Assembly: GCF_020215645.1 (NCBI RefSeq)
Contig: NZ_CP084058.1
Span: 930,001 to 994,000 of the forward strand
Source: Nonomuraea gerenzanensis
Lineage (GTDB): Bacteria > Actinomycetota > Actinomycetes > Streptosporangiales > Streptosporangiaceae
Direction: 5' to 3'
DNA: 64,000 bases
Each line of letters begins with the position of its first letter. The stretch's first letter is position 1. Below, piece by piece: positions 8,357 to 17,282 of this stretch. Both the position numbers and the translations under genes were made by a program. Below the pieces are notes generated by a model, which searched no databases, had not been told where the DNA came from, and worked only from the letters and a program-made list of their open reading frames with translations.

Positions 8357-8372
8357 GCGGGCCGGCCCGCGG

Positions 8373-9089
8373 CTACTCGTCGCCTGTGAGGGAGAAGACC
8401 CGCAGGCGCTGCCCGGCCCAGAAGACCGCGCCGAGAGTGACCACGATCAGCGCCGGGACGGCGAAGCCGAGTGTGACGTCGGCCTTGAGGAAGGGCGAGT
8501 CGCTGAGCTGGTCGGCGATCGACTGGCCCCAATACTGGATGGAGAACCTGCGGGCGCCCGGGATGAGGTTGCCCACCAGGCTCTCCCAGACCAGGGCGTA
8601 GATGATGCCGATCGTGACCGCGTGCCGGGTGATGACGCCGAGCAGCAGGAAGACGGCGGCGTAGGCGATGCCGGCGACGAGGGTGCCGACGGCGAAGCCG
8701 GTGGCGATGCCGTCCTCGGCGCCGATCAGCAGCCAGGCCGCGACATAGGTGGGCACGGCTCCGAAGACCGCCAGCAGCGAGGCGGCGACCAGGAACTTCG
8801 TCCGGATGATGACCGGGCGCGAGATCGGCTTGGACATCAGGTGGATGATGGTGCCGTCGTCGATCTCCGGGGCGATGACGCCGGTGCCGGCGATCAGGCC
8901 GAGCAGCGGCAGCATGGTGCTGATGGCGAAGCTCTGCATCAGCAGCACGGCCGAGCGCTGGTCGCCGCTGCCCACGAGGCGGAACAGCACGGCCAGGGCG
9001 ATCAGGGCGAGCGGGAGCAGCAGGAGCAGGATGATGCGTCGGCGGCCCAGCAGGGCGCGGTAGGTGATGCCCGCAACCACGGTGTTCAT
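8373..9089 (-). CDS. ABC-2 type permease
   Basis: 238 residues with six predicted membrane helices. The motif APEIDDGTIIHLMSKPISR between helices 2 and 3 is characteristic of ABC-2 exporters such as those of the NatB/NosY kind. It is the last gene of a four-gene operon. Its ATG directly abuts the stop of the upstream ATPase (TGA then ATG), so they form one transporter. Confidence 0.88.
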   Translation of the reverse strand: MNTVVAGITYRALLGRRRIILLLLLPLALIALAVLFRLVGSGDQRSAVLLMQSFAISTMLPLLGLIAGTGVIAPEIDDGTIIHLMSKPISRPVIIRTKFLVAASLLAVFGAVPTYVAAWLLIGAEDGIATGFAVGTLVAGIAYAAVFLLLGVITRHAVTIGIIYALVWESLVGNLIPGARRFSIQYWGQSIADQLSDSPFLKADVTLGFAVPALIVVTLGAVFWAGQRLRVFSLTGDE

Positions 9090-10004
9090 TCAGGAGCTCC
9101 TGTTGATCAGGTAGGAGAAGACGCTCTCCAGGTCCTCGTCCGCCGGGGAGACCTCGTGCAGGCGTACGCCCTCGTCGCGGGCGACCCGGGGCAGCAGGCG
9201 GGCGAAGCGGCGGAACTCGGTGGCCTGGACCTCCAGGCCGTCGGGGCGCAGCGTGATGCCGCCGGTCGAGGCGTCGCGGACGAGGGCGGCGGCGAGCTTC
9301 CTGTCGTCGCTGGAGCGGATCATGAACAGGTGCGGCCGGTCCGTCATCAGCCGCCTGATCTCGCGGAAGTTGCCCGACGCCGCGTGCCGGCCGGCGACCA
9401 GCACCTCGATGTGCTGGGCGACCCGCTCGACCTCCTCCAGGATGTGGGAGCTGAACAGGATCGTCTTGCCCGCCGTGCCCATCGAGCGGATCAGGTCCAT
9501 GAGGTGCAGGCGCTGGCGCGGGTCCATGCCGTTGAACGGCTCGTCCAGGAGCAGGACGGGCGGGTCGTGGACGAGGGCGGCGGCGACCTTGACGCGCTGG
9601 CGCATGCCCTTCGAGTACGTCTCGACCCGCCGGTCCTTGGGCTCCTCCATCTCCACGGTGGCCAGCGCCTTGCGGGCGGCCTCCACGGGGTCGGGCAGGC
9701 TGTGCAGGCGGGCGGCGGAGAGCACGAACTGCCAGCCGGTCAGGAAGCCGTAAACGCCCTCCTTTTCCGGCACTAGGCCGATATTTCGGTAAATGTGGTG
9801 GTTCTTCCATACGGAAGTGCCGTCCAGGGTGACCGTGCCGCCCGAGGGGGACAGGAAACCGGCCATCATGTGCAGGAGCGTCGACTTGCCCGCGCCGTTC
9901 GGTCCGAGCAGGCCCGTGACACCGGGCCCGATCGTCATCGTGACGTCGTTGACCGCCACCACGTTGCCGTACCAGCGCGACACCTGCGAGAGCTCGATCT
10001 TCAT
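9090..10004 (-). CDS. ABC transporter ATP-binding protein
   Basis: 304 residues from ATG at 10004. A longer upstream reading exists but is the shadow of the permease gene. Walker A GPNGAGKST, signature YSKGMRQRV, Walker B VLLLDEP and switch His in SSHILEE are present. The last 90 residues form the usual accessory domain of this exporter group. Its ATG overlaps the stop of the upstream permease by four bases (ATGA), and the downstream permease follows without a gap. Confidence 0.9.
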   Translation of the reverse strand: MKIELSQVSRWYGNVVAVNDVTMTIGPGVTGLLGPNGAGKSTLLHMMAGFLSPSGGTVTLDGTSVWKNHHIYRNIGLVPEKEGVYGFLTGWQFVLSAARLHSLPDPVEAARKALATVEMEEPKDRRVETYSKGMRQRVKVAAALVHDPPVLLLDEPFNGMDPRQRLHLMDLIRSMGTAGKTILFSSHILEEVERVAQHIEVLVAGRHAASGNFREIRRLMTDRPHLFMIRSSDDRKLAAALVRDASTGGITLRPDGLEVQATEFRRFARLLPRVARDEGVRLHEVSPADEDLESVFSYLINRSS

Positions 10005-10861
10005 CGCGCGGCCGCCTTCCTGTAACGCAGTGCGAGAGCGGCCAGGCCGGCGGCGATCAGCAGCACCAGGACCACGGCCGAGGCGAGGCCGCTGGGGTAG
10101 GCGGCGTCCTCGATGGAGTGCCGCGGGGTGCCGAACAGCCAGTGCTGCACGGAGTCGACCAGCCAGAACGGGTTGGCCAGCCACGCCCACGCGGCCGCGG
10201 ACTCGTTGCCCGTCGAGTACAACGAGCCGTAGACGATCGGGACCGAGGCCGACGACAGCAGGTAGACCGTGATGACGGAGGCCACGCCGAGCCCGCGCCG
10301 CGGCGTGAACGAGGCCAGCGCCAGCCCGAAGGCCGACAGCAGCACCGCCAGCAGCAGGGTCATGAGCATGGCGCCGAGGTACTCGCCCGTGGCGGGCGGC
10401 CCCGGCATGTCCACCACCAGCTCGCCCAGGTAGATCAGCGTGAGCGGCACCGCGATCAGCGCGAACACCGCCACGGTCATCGCCGCCACCTTGGCGCCGA
10501 CGTACTCGGTGATCGTGACCGGCCGCGAGAGGTAGAGCGGCAGCACGCGGTAGCGCAGGTCGGGCGCGACCACCGTGGGCGCCTGCGCGGCCAGGAAGAT
10601 GGCCACCACGGCCTGCATGATGACGGCGAACCCGCTGTAGGCGATGCCGCGCTGCTTCAGCAGGGCCATCAGGGCGATGCTGACGACGGCGGGCATGAGC
10701 ATGATGGCGGCCAGCGCGAACGGCACGATCTTGCTGCGCGCCGGGCGGCCGAGACCGAAGACGCCGCGCAGGCTGTGCACGGCCAGCGCCCTGGTGGAGT
10801 AGCCGCGGCCGAGCCGGGGGCCGTCGTAGTGGCGGTAGCCGATGTCGTAGATCTCAGACAT
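10001..10861 (-). CDS. ABC-2 type permease
   Basis: 286 residues. The N-terminus MSEIYDIGYRHYDGPRLGR is typical of a conserved actinobacterial permease family. About six hydrophobic helices follow, with the ABC-2 landmark APDLRYRVLPLYLSRPVT near residue 100. It overlaps the upstream ATPase by eight bases and the downstream ATPase by four. The operon thus alternates ATPase-permease-ATPase-permease. Whether they form two exporters or one four-subunit complex cannot be decided from sequence. Confidence 0.87.
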   Translation of the reverse strand: MSEIYDIGYRHYDGPRLGRGYSTRALAVHSLRGVFGLGRPARSKIVPFALAAIMLMPAVVSIALMALLKQRGIAYSGFAVIMQAVVAIFLAAQAPTVVAPDLRYRVLPLYLSRPVTITEYVGAKVAAMTVAVFALIAVPLTLIYLGELVVDMPGPPATGEYLGAMLMTLLLAVLLSAFGLALASFTPRRGLGVASVITVYLLSSASVPIVYGSLYSTGNESAAAWAWLANPFWLVDSVQHWLFGTPRHSIEDAAYPSGLASAVVLVLLIAAGLAALALRYRKAAAR

Positions 10862-11762
10862 GGGCGACCTCCTCCCTGAAGACGTCCTCGATGCGGTGGC
10901 GTCCCTGTTCGAGGCGGATGAGTGCCAGGTCCAGCTCGGCCGTGGCGTCGCGGATGCTGTCGAACGTCTCGGGGCCGAGCACCTTGACCACCAGCAGGCG
11001 CCCCTGCCGCGAGACGGTCTGCCCGCCGGCTGAGAGGCGGGCGGCCAGCTCGTCGAGCCCCTCGTCCACCTCGACCGTCACGGTCTGCGTGGCCTGCGTG
11101 AACTCGCCGATCGCCGACGAGCGCAGCAGCCGCCCCGCGTCGATGACGACGACGTGGTCGCAGATGCGCTCCAGCTCGCCGAGCAGGTGGGAGGTGACCA
11201 GCACGCTGATGCCGAACTCGGTGCCGATGCGCCGGATCAGCGTCAGCATCTCGTCGCGGCCGCGCGGGTCGAGGCCGTTGGTGGGCTCGTCCAGGAAGAC
11301 CAGCTTGGGGTCGTGGACGAGCGCCTGGGCCAGCTTGACCCGCTGCTTCATGCCGGTCGAGTAACCCCCGACCGGCCGGTAGCGCTCTTCGGCCAGGCCG
11401 ACGTGGCGCAGCACGTCGGCGGCGCGCTCGCGGGCGGCGGTGCGCGGCAGGCCGGACATCCGGGCGAGGTGGACGACCAGCTCGGTGGCGGAGACGTCGG
11501 GGGGCAGGCATTCGTGCTCGGGCATGTAGCCGACGAGGCGGCGGATCTCGGCGCCCTGCGCGGTGACGTCCAGGTCCAGCACGCGCGCGCTGCCGCCGGA
11601 CGGCGGCAGCAGGCCGAGCAGGATCTTGATCAGCGTCGACTTGCCCGCGCCGTTCGCGCCGACCAGCCCGGTCACGCCGGGCCCCACGGTGACCGTGAGC
11701 TGGTCGACCGCGGTGACGGTGGGGAAACGTTTGGTCAGCCCCTCGGTGGCGAGGATGTGCAT
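10854..11762 (-). CDS. ABC transporter ATP-binding protein, first gene of the exporter operon
   Basis: 302 residues with Walker A GANGAGKST, signature YSTGMKQRV, Walker B LVFLDEP, and switch His in TSHLLGE. It leads the four-gene operon 11762-8373. No Shine-Dalgarno sequence precedes the ATG. Instead TAGGGT lies seven bases upstream (11770-11775 on the minus strand), so the operon message is probably leaderless. Confidence 0.9.
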   Translation of the reverse strand: MHILATEGLTKRFPTVTAVDQLTVTVGPGVTGLVGANGAGKSTLIKILLGLLPPSGGSARVLDLDVTAQGAEIRRLVGYMPEHECLPPDVSATELVVHLARMSGLPRTAARERAADVLRHVGLAEERYRPVGGYSTGMKQRVKLAQALVHDPKLVFLDEPTNGLDPRGRDEMLTLIRRIGTEFGISVLVTSHLLGELERICDHVVVIDAGRLLRSSAIGEFTQATQTVTVEVDEGLDELAARLSAGGQTVSRQGRLLVVKVLGPETFDSIRDATAELDLALIRLEQGRHRIEDVFREEVAHV

Positions 11763-11802
11763 GTGCCGGACCCTACTAGCCGGGTCGGCGGTGTGGCCTC
11801 GG

Positions 11803-12729
11803 TCATACGGATGAACGACGTCCTACTTGAGGCCAGAATTTCCGCTGGACCGTGAGGGTGACGGTGCCCGAGATGACCATCCCCAGGATGTTGATGCCGA
11901 GCTGGGAGACCGAGGGCGGCACCTCCTTCCAGTCCGAGACCGCCATCGCCACGGCCACGTAGCCGGCGGCGGGCACCGTGGTGACCGAGATGAAGACGCC
12001 GACCAGGGCCGACGACTTGCCCGCCGTGATCGACAGCACCCCCGCCGCGCCCGCGAGCAGCGCCACGATGAACGACCAGCGGTCGGGCTTGACGATGAAC
12101 TGCACCTCCTTGTTCGAGGTGAGGTTGCCGATGTCGATCCAGCCCAGCCAGTACGAGACGAGCGCGCACGCGTACGTGATCGCGATCGCCAGCAGGAACC
12201 CGATCACCAGCGTCCGCAGCGCGGTCACCACCAGGTGCCACCTGCGCTGGAGAAGGCCGAAACAGATGGCCGTGACCGCGCCGAACTCGGGCCCGAGCAC
12301 CATCGCCCCGACGATCAGGATGGGGGAGTTCTGCAGCACGCCGATGCCCGCGAGCTGGGTGGCGATGGCGAGGAAGGCGAGGTAGGCCCAGGTCACGCGG
12401 GATTCGGACTGCACCTTCTGGCCCAGGTCCTCCCAGACCACCGCGTCGTCGGGATCGCCCGGGGCCTCCTCGATCGCCGCCTCGGCCACCTTCGACAGTG
12501 ACAGATCGACCTGCTCGACGGCGATCGAGCCCTCCTCCTCCAGCCACTTGAGCTTGCCCAGCACCTCGTTGGCCGACTCTCTGGCCGCGTCGCAGAGGAT
12601 CACGTCGCCCACCGGCTCGCGGGCCGCGCCGGACAGCACCACGAGGTTGGTGACGCCGGGGCAGCCCTCGAGCACCTCGACCGCCTCCGCGGTGCGGGCG
12701 GACGGAACGATCAGTCGCAGATGAAGCAC
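11803..12729 (-). CDS. DUF389 family membrane protein
   Basis: 308 residues. Residues 1-75 form a soluble regulatory-like domain beginning VLHLRLIVPS. A DUF389 membrane domain of about five or six helices follows, with ILIVGAMVLGPEFGAV and VGVFISVTTVPAAGYVAVAMA. GTG at 12729 is chosen because a GACAAT box sits six bases upstream and homologues usually begin here. A GTG at 12819 would add 30 unlikely residues and overlap the divergent small gene. DUF389 proteins are widespread in actinobacteria; their function is unknown. Confidence 0.82.
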   Translation of the reverse strand: MLHLRLIVPSARTAEAVEVLEGCPGVTNLVVLSGAAREPVGDVILCDAARESANEVLGKLKWLEEEGSIAVEQVDLSLSKVAEAAIEEAPGDPDDAVVWEDLGQKVQSESRVTWAYLAFLAIATQLAGIGVLQNSPILIVGAMVLGPEFGAVTAICFGLLQRRWHLVVTALRTLVIGFLLAIAITYACALVSYWLGWIDIGNLTSNKEVQFIVKPDRWSFIVALLAGAAGVLSITAGKSSALVGVFISVTTVPAAGYVAVAMAVSDWKEVPPSVSQLGINILGMVISGTVTLTVQRKFWPQVGRRSSV

Positions 12730-12792
12730 GGGGACATTGTCGTCCAACGAACCTTGACGATGTGTTGACAGCCGTACGCGAGGCTCCCTCAC

Positions 12793-12951
12793 ATGATCTG
12801 GTACTGGTGTCACGACCACGGTGAGGAGTGCTGGTTCGCCGGCCTCGACGACCAGGAGTGCGCGGGCAGGTTCGCGCGTTACCTGTTCGAGGAGGTGTTC
12901 AGGTCTGGCGGAGCCGGACCCGCCGTACGGAGTGGTCGGCGCCCTTCTTGA
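12793..12951 (+). CDS. Small Cys/His/Trp-rich protein
   Basis: 52 residues from ATG at 12793. The first 36 codons have a G or C at nearly every third position, a strong coding sign. They are rich in aromatic and metal-type residues: [20 protein letters not shown], then C and a helix-like [12 protein letters not shown]. Two Cys, two His and one further Cys could bind a metal. The last 16 codons run antisense through the end of coaA (53-bp convergent overlap) and look less conserved. It is divergent from DUF389. I do not recognise a family. Confidence 0.5.
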   Translation: MIWYWCHDHGEECWFAGLDDQECAGRFARYLFEEVFRSGGAGPAVRSGRRPS

Positions 12952-13816
12952 GGACGAGGTCGGCGCGGCCCCTGGTGGGGGCGATGTTCTCGATGAGGTT
13001 GCGCTCGTTGATGTCGCGCCACACGTTGCGCGCGAAGTCCGTGGCCTCGTCGTAGGACAGCTCCGCGATGTGCCGGAAGTACGACTTCGGGTCCTCGAAG
13101 GCGGTACGGCGCAGCTTGTGGAACCGTTCGACGTACCAGGTGCGGATGTCCTCCACCTTGGCGTCCACGTAGATGGAGAAGTCGAAGTAGTCGTTGACGG
13201 CGAGGGACGTGGGCGGGGCCGGCTGGAGGACGTTCAGCCCCTCGATGATCAGAATGTCGGGGCTTTTCACGGTCTGGGCGGCGCCGGGGACGATGTCGTA
13301 CTCGAGGTGGCTGTAGATGGGCGCCTTGACCTCAGCGGCGCCCGCCTTCACCTCCGCCACGAACCTGACCAGCGCCCGCCGGTCGTAACTCTCGGGGAAA
13401 CCCTTGCGATGCATGATCTTCTTGGCCTCCAGCACCGCGTTGGGGTAGAGGAAGCTGTCGGTGGTGATCAGCTCCACGTGCGGGTGCTCGGGCCAGCGGG
13501 CCAGGAGGGTGTGCAGCAGACGCGCCGTGGTCGACTTGCCGACCGCGACGCTGCCCGCGATGCCCAGGATGTACGGCACGCGCCGCTCTGATGTGCCGAG
13601 GAACGCGCTCAGCACGCTGCTGCGCTGCTTGGACCCGGTGAAGTGCAGGTTGAGCAACCGGGTCAGGGGGAGGTAGATGTCGGTGACCTCCGCGAGGTCG
13701 ATCGGGTCATCGACGCCGCGTAGCTCTTCCAGCTCGTCTGCGGTGAGAGTCAAGGGCGTGTTCTTGCGGAGCTCGCTCCACTGCTCCCTGCTCAGTTCCA
13801 CGTAGCCGTTATTCAC
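12899..13816 (-). CDS. coaA: Pantothenate kinase type I
   Basis: 305 residues from GTG at 13816. It phosphorylates pantothenate, the first step of coenzyme A synthesis. The P-loop [12 protein letters not shown] is at about residues 88-99. Other bacterial PanK landmarks are [34 protein letters not shown] and IIEGLNVLQ. Length is normal. A TACGCT box six bases before the start (13823-13828) suggests a leaderless transcript. Acyl carrier protein synthase, which uses the CoA made by this pathway, lies 1.6 kb away on the other strand. Confidence 0.96.
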   Translation of the reverse strand: MNNGYVELSREQWSELRKNTPLTLTADELEELRGVDDPIDLAEVTDIYLPLTRLLNLHFTGSKQRSSVLSAFLGTSERRVPYILGIAGSVAVGKSTTARLLHTLLARWPEHPHVELITTDSFLYPNAVLEAKKIMHRKGFPESYDRRALVRFVAEVKAGAAEVKAPIYSHLEYDIVPGAAQTVKSPDILIIEGLNVLQPAPPTSLAVNDYFDFSIYVDAKVEDIRTWYVERFHKLRRTAFEDPKSYFRHIAELSYDEATDFARNVWRDINERNLIENIAPTRGRADLVLKKGADHSVRRVRLRQT

Positions 13817-13822
13817 CTAGGC

Positions 13823-13828
13823 AGCGTA
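13823..13828 (-). promoter_or_regulatory. -10 box (TACGCT) of coaA
   Basis: On the minus strand TACGCT is followed by GCCTAG and then the GTG start. No ribosome binding site is present, so a leaderless message is predicted. Confidence 0.45.
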
Positions 13829-13872
13829 GCGATGTGCCACAAACCGGAACCCGGGCGGGGCCGTCCCCGTGG

Positions 13873-13891
13873 ATCCACACCCTGTGGATAA
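13873..13891. promoter_or_regulatory. Inverted pair of DnaA-box-like sequences
   Basis: ATCCACA and TGTGGAT form a perfect 7-bp dyad with a three-base centre (13873-13889). The right half extends to TGTGGATAA, the exact complement of the classical DnaA box TTATCCACA. It lies in the 179-bp gap between the coaA start and the PhoX-like gene. It may bind DnaA or be the operator of an unrelated regulator. Confidence 0.4.
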
Positions 13892-13995
13892 AAACGTGGG
13901 ATTACCGAGAGCCTGTTCGGGGAAGGAAAATGGGTCTTGGTGAATCGCGCGTGCAACGGCTGACCGGCGGCTACTGTCCCGACGGGAGGTATTCC

Positions 13996-15402
13996 GTGGA
14001 CCGTCGTCGCTTCATCTCCAACGTCGTCGCCGGGATCGCCGGGCCCTTCGCCGGGGTCGCGTGCGCCGGCGCGAAGGGCCGGGCCGATCCCGTGCGCGGG
14101 TACGGCGCGCTGCGCCCCGTACGCGACCTGCGCGACGGGAAGGTGCGGCTGCACCTGCCCGACGGGTTCCGCTACCGCTCGTTCAGCGTGGCGGGCGAGA
14201 AGTACAGCGACGGCTCCACCGTGCCCGGCAAGCACGATGGCATGGCCGCCTTCTCCGGGCCCAGGGGCAGCGCCGTCCTCATCCGCAACCACGAGGTCAA
14301 CGGGCCGGTGGGCGCGTTCGGCGACAAGGACAGGGCCTACGACCCGATGGCCGGCGGCGGCACCTCGACGATCCAGGTCACCCGCTACGGCGAGGTGATC
14401 AGGAGCGCGCCCTCGCTGAACGGCACCATGATGAACTGCTCCGGCGGCCCCATGGCCTGGCGGGCCTGGGTGAGCTGCGAGGAGACGGTCAACGGCCCCG
14501 ACGTGGGCGACGACCGCTCCGGCGAGGACAACTCCAAGCTGACCCGCAAGCACGGCTACCTGTTCGAGGTGCCGGTCGCCCGCCCCGCCACGGCCAGGCC
14601 GATCCGCTCGGCCGGGCGCTTCCCGCACGAGTCGGCGGCCTTCGACCCCTCCTCCGGCGCCCTCTACCTGACGGAGGACAACTACTCCCATCCGTCCGGC
14701 TTCTACCGTTACCTCCCGCCCAAGCACCCGATCCTGGCCGGGCGGCTGCTCGACGGCGGCCGGTTGCAGATGCTCGCCGTGGACGGCACCGCCCGCGCCG
14801 ACCTGTCCAAGGGACAGGAGCCCGGCACCACGTACGGGACCACCTGGGTGGACATCGACGACCCCGACCCCGACTTCACCGGCAGGCCCGCCTACGACGA
14901 GGCCGTGCAGGCCGTGGGCAGGCAGGGCAGGAAGAAGGGCGCGGCGCTCTTCGCCCGGCTGGAGGGCGCGGTGCACCACCACGGCACCGTGTACTTCGTC
15001 TCCACCCAGGGCGGGGCCACCGCGCCGGGCGAGCGGGCGCCCGACGGGTTCGGCGACGGGCGGGGGCAGGTGTGGGCGTACGAGACGTGGAGCGGCCGGC
15101 TCAAGCTCGTCTACGAGTCGCCGCGCTCGTCGGTGCTCGACCTGCCCGACAACGTGACCGTCAGCCGGCGCGGCACGCTCGTGCTGTGCGAGGACGGCGA
15201 GCAGGACAACTGGCTGCGCGGGCTGACGAGGAGCGGGCAGATCTTCGACTTCTGCCGGCTGCAGCCGATCGCGGGTGACGACGGGGCGGAGTTCGCCGGC
15301 TCCACGTTCGGGCCCGGCGGCCACACGCTCTACGTCAACCTGCAGGCCAAGCAGGGCATGTCGATCGCGATCTGGGGGCCGTGGGAGCGCGGGCCCTTCT
15401 AA
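13996..15402 (+). CDS. Tat-exported PhoX-like (DUF839) protein
   Basis: 468 residues from GTG at 13996, five bases after a GGGAGGT site. The N-terminus MDRRRFISNVVAGIAGPFAG is a twin-arginine signal. The mature part resembles the PhoX/DUF839 six-bladed propeller family: IRNHEVN, GGGTSTIQV, NCSGGPMAWRAWVSCEETV, GYLFEVP, HESAAFDPSSGALYLTEDN, DNVTVSRRGTLVLCEDG. PhoX phosphatases use Ca2+ and Fe3+; the CEE motif carrying the conserved Cys and Glu is present. An alkaline phosphatase-like activity outside the membrane is plausible but not proven. Many actinobacterial DUF839 proteins are uncharacterised. Confidence 0.82.
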   Translation: MDRRRFISNVVAGIAGPFAGVACAGAKGRADPVRGYGALRPVRDLRDGKVRLHLPDGFRYRSFSVAGEKYSDGSTVPGKHDGMAAFSGPRGSAVLIRNHEVNGPVGAFGDKDRAYDPMAGGGTSTIQVTRYGEVIRSAPSLNGTMMNCSGGPMAWRAWVSCEETVNGPDVGDDRSGEDNSKLTRKHGYLFEVPVARPATARPIRSAGRFPHESAAFDPSSGALYLTEDNYSHPSGFYRYLPPKHPILAGRLLDGGRLQMLAVDGTARADLSKGQEPGTTYGTTWVDIDDPDPDFTGRPAYDEAVQAVGRQGRKKGAALFARLEGAVHHHGTVYFVSTQGGATAPGERAPDGFGDGRGQVWAYETWSGRLKLVYESPRSSVLDLPDNVTVSRRGTLVLCEDGEQDNWLRGLTRSGQIFDFCRLQPIAGDDGAEFAGSTFGPGGHTLYVNLQAKQGMSIAIWGPWERGPF

Positions 15403-15408
15403 TACGCT
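15403..15408 (+). promoter_or_regulatory. -10 box (TACGCT) of acpS
   Basis: TACGCT is followed by six bases and the acpS ATG, with no ribosome binding site. The box directly follows the stop codon of the preceding gene. A leaderless mRNA is likely. Confidence 0.45.
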
Positions 15409-15414
15409 GGGACG

Positions 15415-15765
15415 ATGATCCTGGGTATCGGCGTGGACGTGGTGGACATCGCTCGCTTCGAGGCCGCGCTGGAGCGTACGCCGCTGCTGCGGGAGAGGCT
15501 CTTCACCGAGGTCGAGCGGCCGTTGCCGGTGCACTCACTGGCCGCCAGGTTCGCCGCCAAGGAGGCCGTGGCCAAGGCGCTCGGCGCGCCCAAGGGCCTG
15601 GGGCACCTGGAGGCCGAGGTGCACTGCGACGAGCTGGGCAAGCCCGAGCTGCGGGTCTCGGGCAAGGTGGCCGAGGTCGCGTACGGGCTCGGGGTCAAGC
15701 GCTGGCACCTCTCGCTCAGCCACGACGCGGGCGTGGCCGTGGCCTATGTGATCGCGGAGGGATAG
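15415..15765 (+). CDS. acpS: Holo-[acyl-carrier-protein] synthase
   Basis: 116 residues, normal for AcpS. It transfers 4'-phosphopantetheine from CoA to the serine of apo-ACP for fatty acid synthesis. Signature blocks are [13 protein letters not shown] (Mg-binding Asp), [14 protein letters not shown] (catalytic Glu and Lys) and [18 protein letters not shown]. The next gene begins nine bases after the stop. Confidence 0.97.
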   Translation: MILGIGVDVVDIARFEAALERTPLLRERLFTEVERPLPVHSLAARFAAKEAVAKALGAPKGLGHLEAEVHCDELGKPELRVSGKVAEVAYGLGVKRWHLSLSHDAGVAVAYVIAEG

Positions 15766-15774
15766 CTTCGGATC

Positions 15775-17226
15775 ATGCGTACCGCCTACACCGCCGACCA
15801 GATCAGGGGCGCCGAGCACGCGCTCATGGCGTGCCTGCCCGAGGGCACCCTCATGCAGCGGGCCGCCGCGGGGCTCGCCGCCGTCTGCGCCGACCTGCTG
15901 GGCCGCGTCTACGGCCGGCGGGTGGTCCTGCTCGTCGGCTCCGGCGACAACGGCGGCGACGCCCTGTACGCGGGCGAGCGGCTGGCCAGGCGCGGAGCCA
16001 GGGTGGAGGCCGTGCTCGCCGGCTCCAGGACGCACGAGGCCGGGCTGCGCGCGCTGCTCGACGCCGGTGGGCGGGTCGCGCAGGCCGCCGCGATCGCGGA
16101 GGCCGACCTGATCATCGACGGGCTGGTGGGCATCGGGGCGTCGGGGGCGCTCAGGGAGCCGTACGCGCGGCTCGCCCAGGAGGCCGGCGTCGCGCGGGGC
16201 ACGGTCGTGGCCGTGGACGTGCCCAGCGGGGTGGACGCGAGCACCGGGCGGGTCGAGGGGGCCGCCGTCCGGGCCGGGGTGACCGTGACCATGGGGGCGT
16301 ACAAGACGGGGCTGCTGGTCGATCCGGGCGCCGCGCTCGCCGGCGACGTCCGTCTCGTCGACATCGGGCTGGAGGCGTACCTGCCCGATCCCGACGTGGC
16401 CGCGCTCGCCGGCGGCGACGTGGCCGGGCTGCTCCCGCGCCCCGGCGAGGAGTCCGACAAGTACCGCAGGGGAGTGCTGGGCGTCGCGGCGGGCAGCGAC
16501 CTGTTCACCGGCGCGGCTGTGCTGGCCGTGGGCGGCGCGCTGCGGGGCGGCGCGGGCATGGTCAGGTACGCCGGCCGCGAGGCGCCGGTCGCCCAGGTGC
16601 GCGCGCACTGGCCGGAGGCCGTGGTCACGCTGCTCGACGAGCCCTCGATCGAGCACGTGGGCCGGGTGCAGGCATGGGTGCTCGGGCCGGGGCTCGGCAC
16701 CGACGCCTGGGCGCACGAGCTGGCGGCCAGGGTGCTCGCCACCGACGTGCCCGTGCTGATCGACGCCGACGGCCTGACCCTCGTGGCCAGGGACAGAGGG
16801 CTGCTGCGGCGCGCCGCGCCCGTCCTGATCACGCCGCACGCGGGCGAGCTGGCCAGGCTGACCGGGGCCGACCGCGCCGACATCGAGGCGGCCAGGCTGG
16901 CGCACGCCCGCCGGGCGGCGGCTGAGCTGGGCGTGACCGTGTTGCTCAAGGGCTCGACCACGGTGGTGGCCGAGGAGGGCAGACCAGTACGGGCGAACGT
17001 CACCGGCACGCCCTGGCTGGCCACCGGCGGCACCGGCGACGTGCTGTCGGGGCTGGCGGGCGCGCTGCTGGCTCAGGGGCTGAGCTGTTACGACGCCGCC
17101 TCCTGCGGCGCCTACCTGCACGGGGTGGCGGGACACCTGGCGGCCGACGGCGCCCCGCTGGCCGCCGCCGACGTGGCGAGCGCCGTCCCCGCGGCCATCC
17201 GCGCCGTGACCAGCGCGGGCTCGTGA
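15775..17226 (+). CDS. nnrDE: Bifunctional NAD(P)HX epimerase/dehydratase
   Basis: 483 residues. It repairs hydrated NADH and NADPH. Residues 1-210 form the YjeF N-terminal epimerase domain (LLVGSGDNGGDALYAGERLA, DGLVGIGASG, VAVDVPSGVD). Residues 225-480 form the ADP-dependent dehydratase domain with ribokinase-like fold (KYRRGVLGVAAGS, LGPGLGTD, LIDADGLTL, TPHAGELARL, LLKGSTTVV, and the nucleotide loop NVTGTPWLATGGTGDVLSG). The fusion is the usual bacterial form. TAGCTT six bases before the ATG again suggests a leaderless start. The acpS-nnrDE-alr order is common in actinobacteria. Confidence 0.96.
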   Translation: MRTAYTADQIRGAEHALMACLPEGTLMQRAAAGLAAVCADLLGRVYGRRVVLLVGSGDNGGDALYAGERLARRGARVEAVLAGSRTHEAGLRALLDAGGRVAQAAAIAEADLIIDGLVGIGASGALREPYARLAQEAGVARGTVVAVDVPSGVDASTGRVEGAAVRAGVTVTMGAYKTGLLVDPGAALAGDVRLVDIGLEAYLPDPDVAALAGGDVAGLLPRPGEESDKYRRGVLGVAAGSDLFTGAAVLAVGGALRGGAGMVRYAGREAPVAQVRAHWPEAVVTLLDEPSIEHVGRVQAWVLGPGLGTDAWAHELAARVLATDVPVLIDADGLTLVARDRGLLRRAAPVLITPHAGELARLTGADRADIEAARLAHARRAAAELGVTVLLKGSTTVVAEEGRPVRANVTGTPWLATGGTGDVLSGLAGALLAQGLSCYDAASCGAYLHGVAGHLAADGAPLAAADVASAVPAAIRAVTSAGS

Positions 17227-17282
17227 CGCGTCACGGATGAAAACTGGACCCGGCCACGATCCGGAGCTGCCACACTAGAAGG

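Noticed and set aside
8357..8372. Small palindrome GCGGGCCGGCCCGC between convergent permease genes as a terminator
   Set aside because: It is a 14-bp GC palindrome with no loop or T-run in a 16-bp gap. Too little evidence to list as a feature.
13873..13891. Replication origin
   Set aside because: Only one perfect DnaA box and one partial one, no AT-rich unwinding region, and no origin-linked genes nearby.
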